DNA of 16,872 nt. Source: an uncultured Eubacteriales bacterium (lineage in GTDB: Bacteria; Bacillota; Clostridia; Oscillospirales; Acutalibacteraceae). Shown in pieces: positions 14,864 through 16,872 of this stretch. Location of the stretch: the NCBI GenBank assembly GCA_948823415.1, contig CAQKRU010000020.1, forward strand, positions 1-16,872. Direction: 5' to 3'. The position numbers were made by a program, and so were the translations under genes. The notes below the pieces were generated by a model, which was given only the letters and a program-made list of their open reading frames with translations, was not told where the DNA came from and ran no database searches. Numbering within the stretch: the first letter of the stretch is position 1; the number at the start of each line of letters is the position of its first letter.

Positions 14864-15667
14864 TCAAATATTTATTTCTAGCCCCACGCCGACTTCGTTA
14901 ATGTCCAACTTTTTCGCCATCTCTACCTTGGCTTTTAAAGAAACACAGTGGCAAGGGTACAGCAATTTTATATTATTTTCTTTAAAATATTCAATAGTTT
15001 TCTTCAATCTCTCATCGGCCTCAAACAAGTGAAACCCACCAATAACGCCATATATCCTGTCATCATTACAAACCCTTTTAGCATACTCAAGAATATTGCA
15101 AACCCCGCTGTGCGAGCACCCCGTAATAACAAATAAGCCCTCATCGCCTCGGCAAGCTATTGCGGAGTCGTCATCTACTGTGTCATCAATCTTTACACCG
15201 TCAACAATGCTCTTGCCAATCAAACGCCTAGGCTCAAAGTCATTAAAAGCAGGGATCTCGCCCAAATACGTAATATGCTCACTCACCCGAACCGGCCCTC
15301 TAGATAAATTTAATTTGCAAACCCTAGAAAAGTCGCCCCCACTCAAAGGGCTGCCAATATATAGGCCTTCCTCGTCTTCTTTGTAGTCAAAACATCCCGG
15401 ATGAGCAATCAACTCAATATCCCTTGGTTCCTCAAAAAAGTATCTTAGCCCGCCAGTGTGGTCGTCATGCCCATGAGATATAACCAATTTCCTAACATCA
15501 TTCAAATCAATGCCCATTTTTTTAGCGTTTTCAATAGCAACAGAAGAATACCCTAAATCAAACAACACCTTTTCGTCGCCATCTTCAATATAATAGCTCA
15601 CCCCAGGTTCCGCCAAATAATACATGTCAATGAACGTATTGTTGTCCTCCAACACTTTGAGCCTCAT
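14864..15667 (-). CDS. MBL-fold metallohydrolase (COG1237, MJ0301-like)
   Basis: A metallo-beta-lactamase-fold hydrolase of the group annotated as 7,8-dihydropterin-6-methyl-4-(beta-D-ribofuranosyl)aminobenzene-5'-phosphate synthase; most bacterial members have unproven function. Seen (267 aa): the metal motif HGHDDH at residues 65-70 (H65, H67, D69, H70), GCSHSG, GGFHLF and YPCHC, giving the further His ligands, and an N-terminal YYIEDGDEKVLFDLG strand. The start ATG at 15667 has AAGGGA just upstream; an in-frame TTG at 15682 precedes that site and is rejected. Only 23 nt separate it from the encoded CCA end of tRNA-Tyr on the same strand, leaving no room for its own promoter unless that overlaps the tRNA. 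It is therefore probably read as the tail of the tRNA transcript and released by tRNA processing. Confidence 0.88.
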   Translation of the reverse strand: MRLKVLEDNNTFIDMYYLAEPGVSYYIEDGDEKVLFDLGYSSVAIENAKKMGIDLNDVRKLVISHGHDDHTGGLRYFFEEPRDIELIAHPGCFDYKEDEEGLYIGSPLSGGDFSRVCKLNLSRGPVRVSEHITYLGEIPAFNDFEPRRLIGKSIVDGVKIDDTVDDDSAIACRGDEGLFVITGCSHSGVCNILEYAKRVCNDDRIYGVIGGFHLFEADERLKKTIEYFKENNIKLLYPCHCVSLKAKVEMAKKLDINEVGVGLEINI

Positions 15668-15690
15668 AAATAATCCCTTCAAATTCCGTC

Positions 15691-15775
15691 TGGTGGGAGA
15701 TGGTGGATTCGAACCACCGAAGTCGTAGACAACAGATTTACAGTCTGCCCCATTTGGCCACTCTGGAAATCTCCC
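15691..15775 (-). tRNA. tRNA-Tyr (anticodon GUA)
   Basis: An 85-nt class II tRNA with a complete fold: acceptor GGGAGAT/ATCTCCC, anticodon loop CTGTAAA (anticodon at 15739-15741), a long variable arm, T arm GGTGG-TTCGAAT-CCACC, and encoded CCA (15691-15693). No separate strong promoter is visible upstream; the 172-bp array lies there. Confidence 0.98.
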
Positions 15776-15962
15776 ATATACATAAATTTCTTACATTAAT
15801 AATCTTAGCCAAGACTTAGTCTAGCTAAGTTTTTAGTGCTCTGCCACCATTGCAAGCAGCAGCTCCGCATCGCACTTCGTCGCTAAAAATGATAATCAAT
15901 CATTTCCCAAACGCTCCTCACCCTCTTAGGGTTCAAGTCCTACCCGGCCTGAATGCAAAAAA

Positions 15963-15980
15963 TGGAGCTGGTGGACGGAC
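15963..15980 (-). pseudogene. Detached tRNA-Thr 3' tail (left copy)
   Basis: Identical to the last 18 nt of tRNA-Thr: the end of the T loop, the 3' T stem, 3' acceptor strand, discriminator and CCA. No matching 5' acceptor strand is found upstream, so it is not a functional tRNA. Confidence 0.9.
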
Positions 15981-16134
15981 AAAAACTTACCTTCGCTAAG
16001 TCTTTCGTGCTCTGTCACCATTGCAAGCAACGGTTCCGCCATCGCACTTCGTCGCTAAAAATGATTATCAATCATTTTCTAAACGCTACTTACCCTCTTA
16101 GGGTTCAAGTCCGGCCCAGTCTAAATGCAAAAAA

Positions 16135-16152
16135 TGGAGCTGGTGGACGGAC
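16135..16152 (-). pseudogene. Detached tRNA-Thr 3' tail (middle copy)
   Basis: Same 18-nt tail, 172 bp from the left copy and 172 bp from the intact gene. A D-arm-like GCTT...GAGC stem and a hairpin lie just before it on the minus strand, so it faintly recalls a tRNA, but it lacks an acceptor partner. Confidence 0.9.
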
Positions 16153-16272
16153 AAAAACTTACCTTCGCTAAGTTTTTCGTGCTCTGTCACCATTGCAAGC
16201 AACGGTTCCGCCATCGCACTTCGTCACTAAAAATGATTATCAATCATTTTCTAAACGTTCCTCACCCTCTTA

Positions 16273-16332
16273 GGGTTCAAGTCCGACCCGGCCTAAATGC
16301 AAAAAATGGAGCTGGTGGACGGACTTGAACCC
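16273..16332. repeat. 13-bp perfect inverted repeat between array and tRNA-Thr T arm
   Basis: Plus-strand GGGTTCAAGTCCG at 16273-16285 is the exact complement in inverted order of CGGACTTGAACCC at 16320-16332, which is the T arm of tRNA-Thr. The 34-nt loop contains the tRNA 3' end. The same 13 nt occur at 16101-16113, and 12 of them at 15929-15940. Confidence 0.9.
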
Positions 16333-16382
16333 CCGACCTGCTGATTACAAATCAGCTGCTCTACCAACTGAGCTACACCAGC
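16307..16382 (-). tRNA. tRNA-Thr (anticodon UGU)
   Basis: A 76-nt tRNA: acceptor GCTGGTG/CACCAGC, D arm, anticodon arm GCTGA-TTTGTAA-TCAGC (anticodon at 16347-16349), T loop TTCAAGT and encoded CCA (16307-16309). Oddity: the T stem is GGGGG against CCGTC, leaving a G-G mismatch at the middle pair (51-63) and a G.U next to it. CCA is followed by a run of six T. Confidence 0.96.
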
Positions 16383-16404
16383 TAATCATTTCCTACAATT
16401 AACT

Positions 16405-16433
16405 ACTATACTATGATATGGCCAACTTGTCAA
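16405..16433 (-). promoter_or_regulatory. Promoter of tRNA-Thr (and probably the array, tRNA-Tyr and MBL gene)
   Basis: TTGACA (16428-16433), 17-nt spacer, TATAGT (16405-16410; 5 of 6). The predicted start is about 15 nt upstream of the mature tRNA-Thr 5' end at 16382. Confidence 0.8.
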
Positions 16434-16545
16434 CATATTTTTACCTCATTCTTTTAAGGTAATTTGGACTTTTTTACGAAGCTTTTTGTAAACTAGTTTT
16501 TTACAGTTCTTATCTTTTAAATAAAAACTCCCCATAGATTCTATA

Positions 16546-16620
16546 TGGCTCCCCCTGTTGGGCTTGAACCAACGACCCTGCGGTTAACAGCCGCATGCTC
16601 TACCACTGAGCTAAGGAGGA
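16546..16620 (-). tRNA. tRNA-Asn (anticodon GUU)
   Basis: A 75-nt tRNA: acceptor TCCTCCT/AGGGGGA (one T.G pair), anticodon loop CTGTTAA (anticodon at 16586-16588), T loop TTCAAGC, discriminator G, and encoded CCA (16546-16548). It lies 27 bp downstream of 5S rRNA. Just past its end is a weak 5-bp stem followed by TTTTTATTT (minus strand, about 16522-16548), perhaps a leaky terminator. Confidence 0.97.
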
Positions 16621-16647
16621 TTATTTTTCTTTTTTCACAAATAAAAA

Positions 16648-16763
<116 letters not shown>

Positions 16764-16780
16764 TAAATCTTTATACATTT

Positions 16781-16809
16781 ATCATAGCACATCTCTACGT
16801 AAATTGCAA
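16781..16809 (-). promoter_or_regulatory. Promoter of 5S rRNA - tRNA-Asn
   Basis: TTGCAA (16804-16809), 17-nt spacer, TATGAT (16781-16786) with a TG extension before the -10. The predicted start is near 16775, about 12 nt before 5S. It lies where a 23S-5S spacer would be in a standard operon. Confidence 0.7.
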
Positions 16810-16872
16810 TACTTTATTTGATTTTTTTACATGCTTACTAATGTTGTAGCCTTCAGCAAAATTTTTGAGTCA

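Larger units (their letters stand above)
15809..16324 (-). repeat. Tandem array of three 172-bp units, phased on the 3' end of tRNA-Thr
   Basis: Three units (15809-15980, 15981-16152, 16153-16324) repeat with a period of 172 bp, checked at several landmarks (for example the T of AATGC at 15954, 16126 and 16298). The right two units differ by about eight substitutions; the left unit is more diverged and has compensating 1-nt indels. At the right end of each unit (plus coordinates) are 18 nt identical to the last 18 nt of tRNA-Thr including CCA; only the rightmost copy belongs to the intact gene. Inside each unit, minus strand, are: an inverted T-arm-like sequence, an AT-rich palindrome AAAATGATT-GAT-AATCATTTT followed by T's (two right units; shorter stem in the left), a stem ACCGTTGC/GCAATGGT and an AAAAACTTA/TAAGTTTTT hairpin (clearest in the right unit). 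No protein gene is supported. This accounts for the gene-free stretch 15776-16306. Confidence 0.93.

Noticed and set aside
15809..16324. CRISPR array
   Set aside because: The whole 172-bp unit is repeated, including what would be spacers; there are no short identical repeats with unique spacers and no cas genes.
15953..16328. Two similar 67-72 codon frames (MQKMELVDGQKLTFAK...) within the repeat array
   Set aside because: They repeat because the DNA repeats. The 172-bp period is not a multiple of three, so the frame shifts from unit to unit; they run antisense through tRNA-Thr tails and have no ribosome site.
16764..16872. 3' end of 23S rRNA at the right edge
   Set aside because: No recognisable 23S end sequence; the region is AT-rich and contains the 5S promoter.

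Overview
The window looks like the chromosome of a Gram-positive anaerobe, most probably a clostridial member of the Bacillota. The evidence is gene content and order: an HrcA/CIRCE-controlled hrcA-grpE-dnaK-dnaJ heat-shock operon, a DnaD-domain protein paired with a DnaI/DnaC-like loader ATPase, and a yaaO-darA-holB-ricT-trmN6-rsmI block arranged as in Bacillus subtilis. Strong AGGAGG-type ribosome binding sites, frequent TTG/GTG starts and tRNAs with encoded CCA agree. The genus cannot be fixed from sequence alone.

Layout. Positions 1-4767 (minus strand) hold the heat-shock operon with one sigma-A-like promoter and a perfect CIRCE operator; dnaJ runs off the left edge. Positions 4728-4949 carry the hrcA promoter and a cluster of palindromes. 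Positions 4950-6967 (minus) hold the helicase-loader pair. At 6968-7169 two promoters fire outward; the rightward one is a full consensus match. Positions 7170-13029 (plus) hold a long run of genes: TSCPD protein, Orn/Lys/Arg decarboxylase-like enzyme, DarA, HolB, RicT, an 8-Cys ferredoxin, TrmN6-like methyltransferase and RsmI, ended by an intrinsic terminator near 13064-13098. A cytosolic-type M14 peptidase follows (plus), converging on a Vat/CatB-type acetyltransferase (minus).

The right end (minus strand, read right to left) is an RNA region: 5S rRNA with its own promoter, tRNA-Asn, tRNA-Thr with its own promoter, a 172-bp repeat array, tRNA-Tyr, and a metallo-beta-lactamase-fold gene starting only 23 nt after tRNA-Tyr. 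No 23S sequence was recognised in the 109 bp to the right of 5S.

How the genes fit together: the left half is protein quality control (DnaK/DnaJ/GrpE under HrcA) and replication initiation or restart. The centre links replication (HolB), c-di-AMP sensing (DarA), RNA processing (RicT) and tRNA/rRNA methylation (TrmN6, RsmI). The least explained structure is the array at 15809-16324. Three 172-bp units share a period set by the last 18 nt of tRNA-Thr, so two detached tRNA-Thr 3' tails with CCA lie downstream of the intact gene. Each unit also carries an inverted sequence complementary to 12-13 nt of the tRNA-Thr T arm. This array lies between tRNA-Thr and the tRNA-Tyr/MBL pair on what is probably one transcript.
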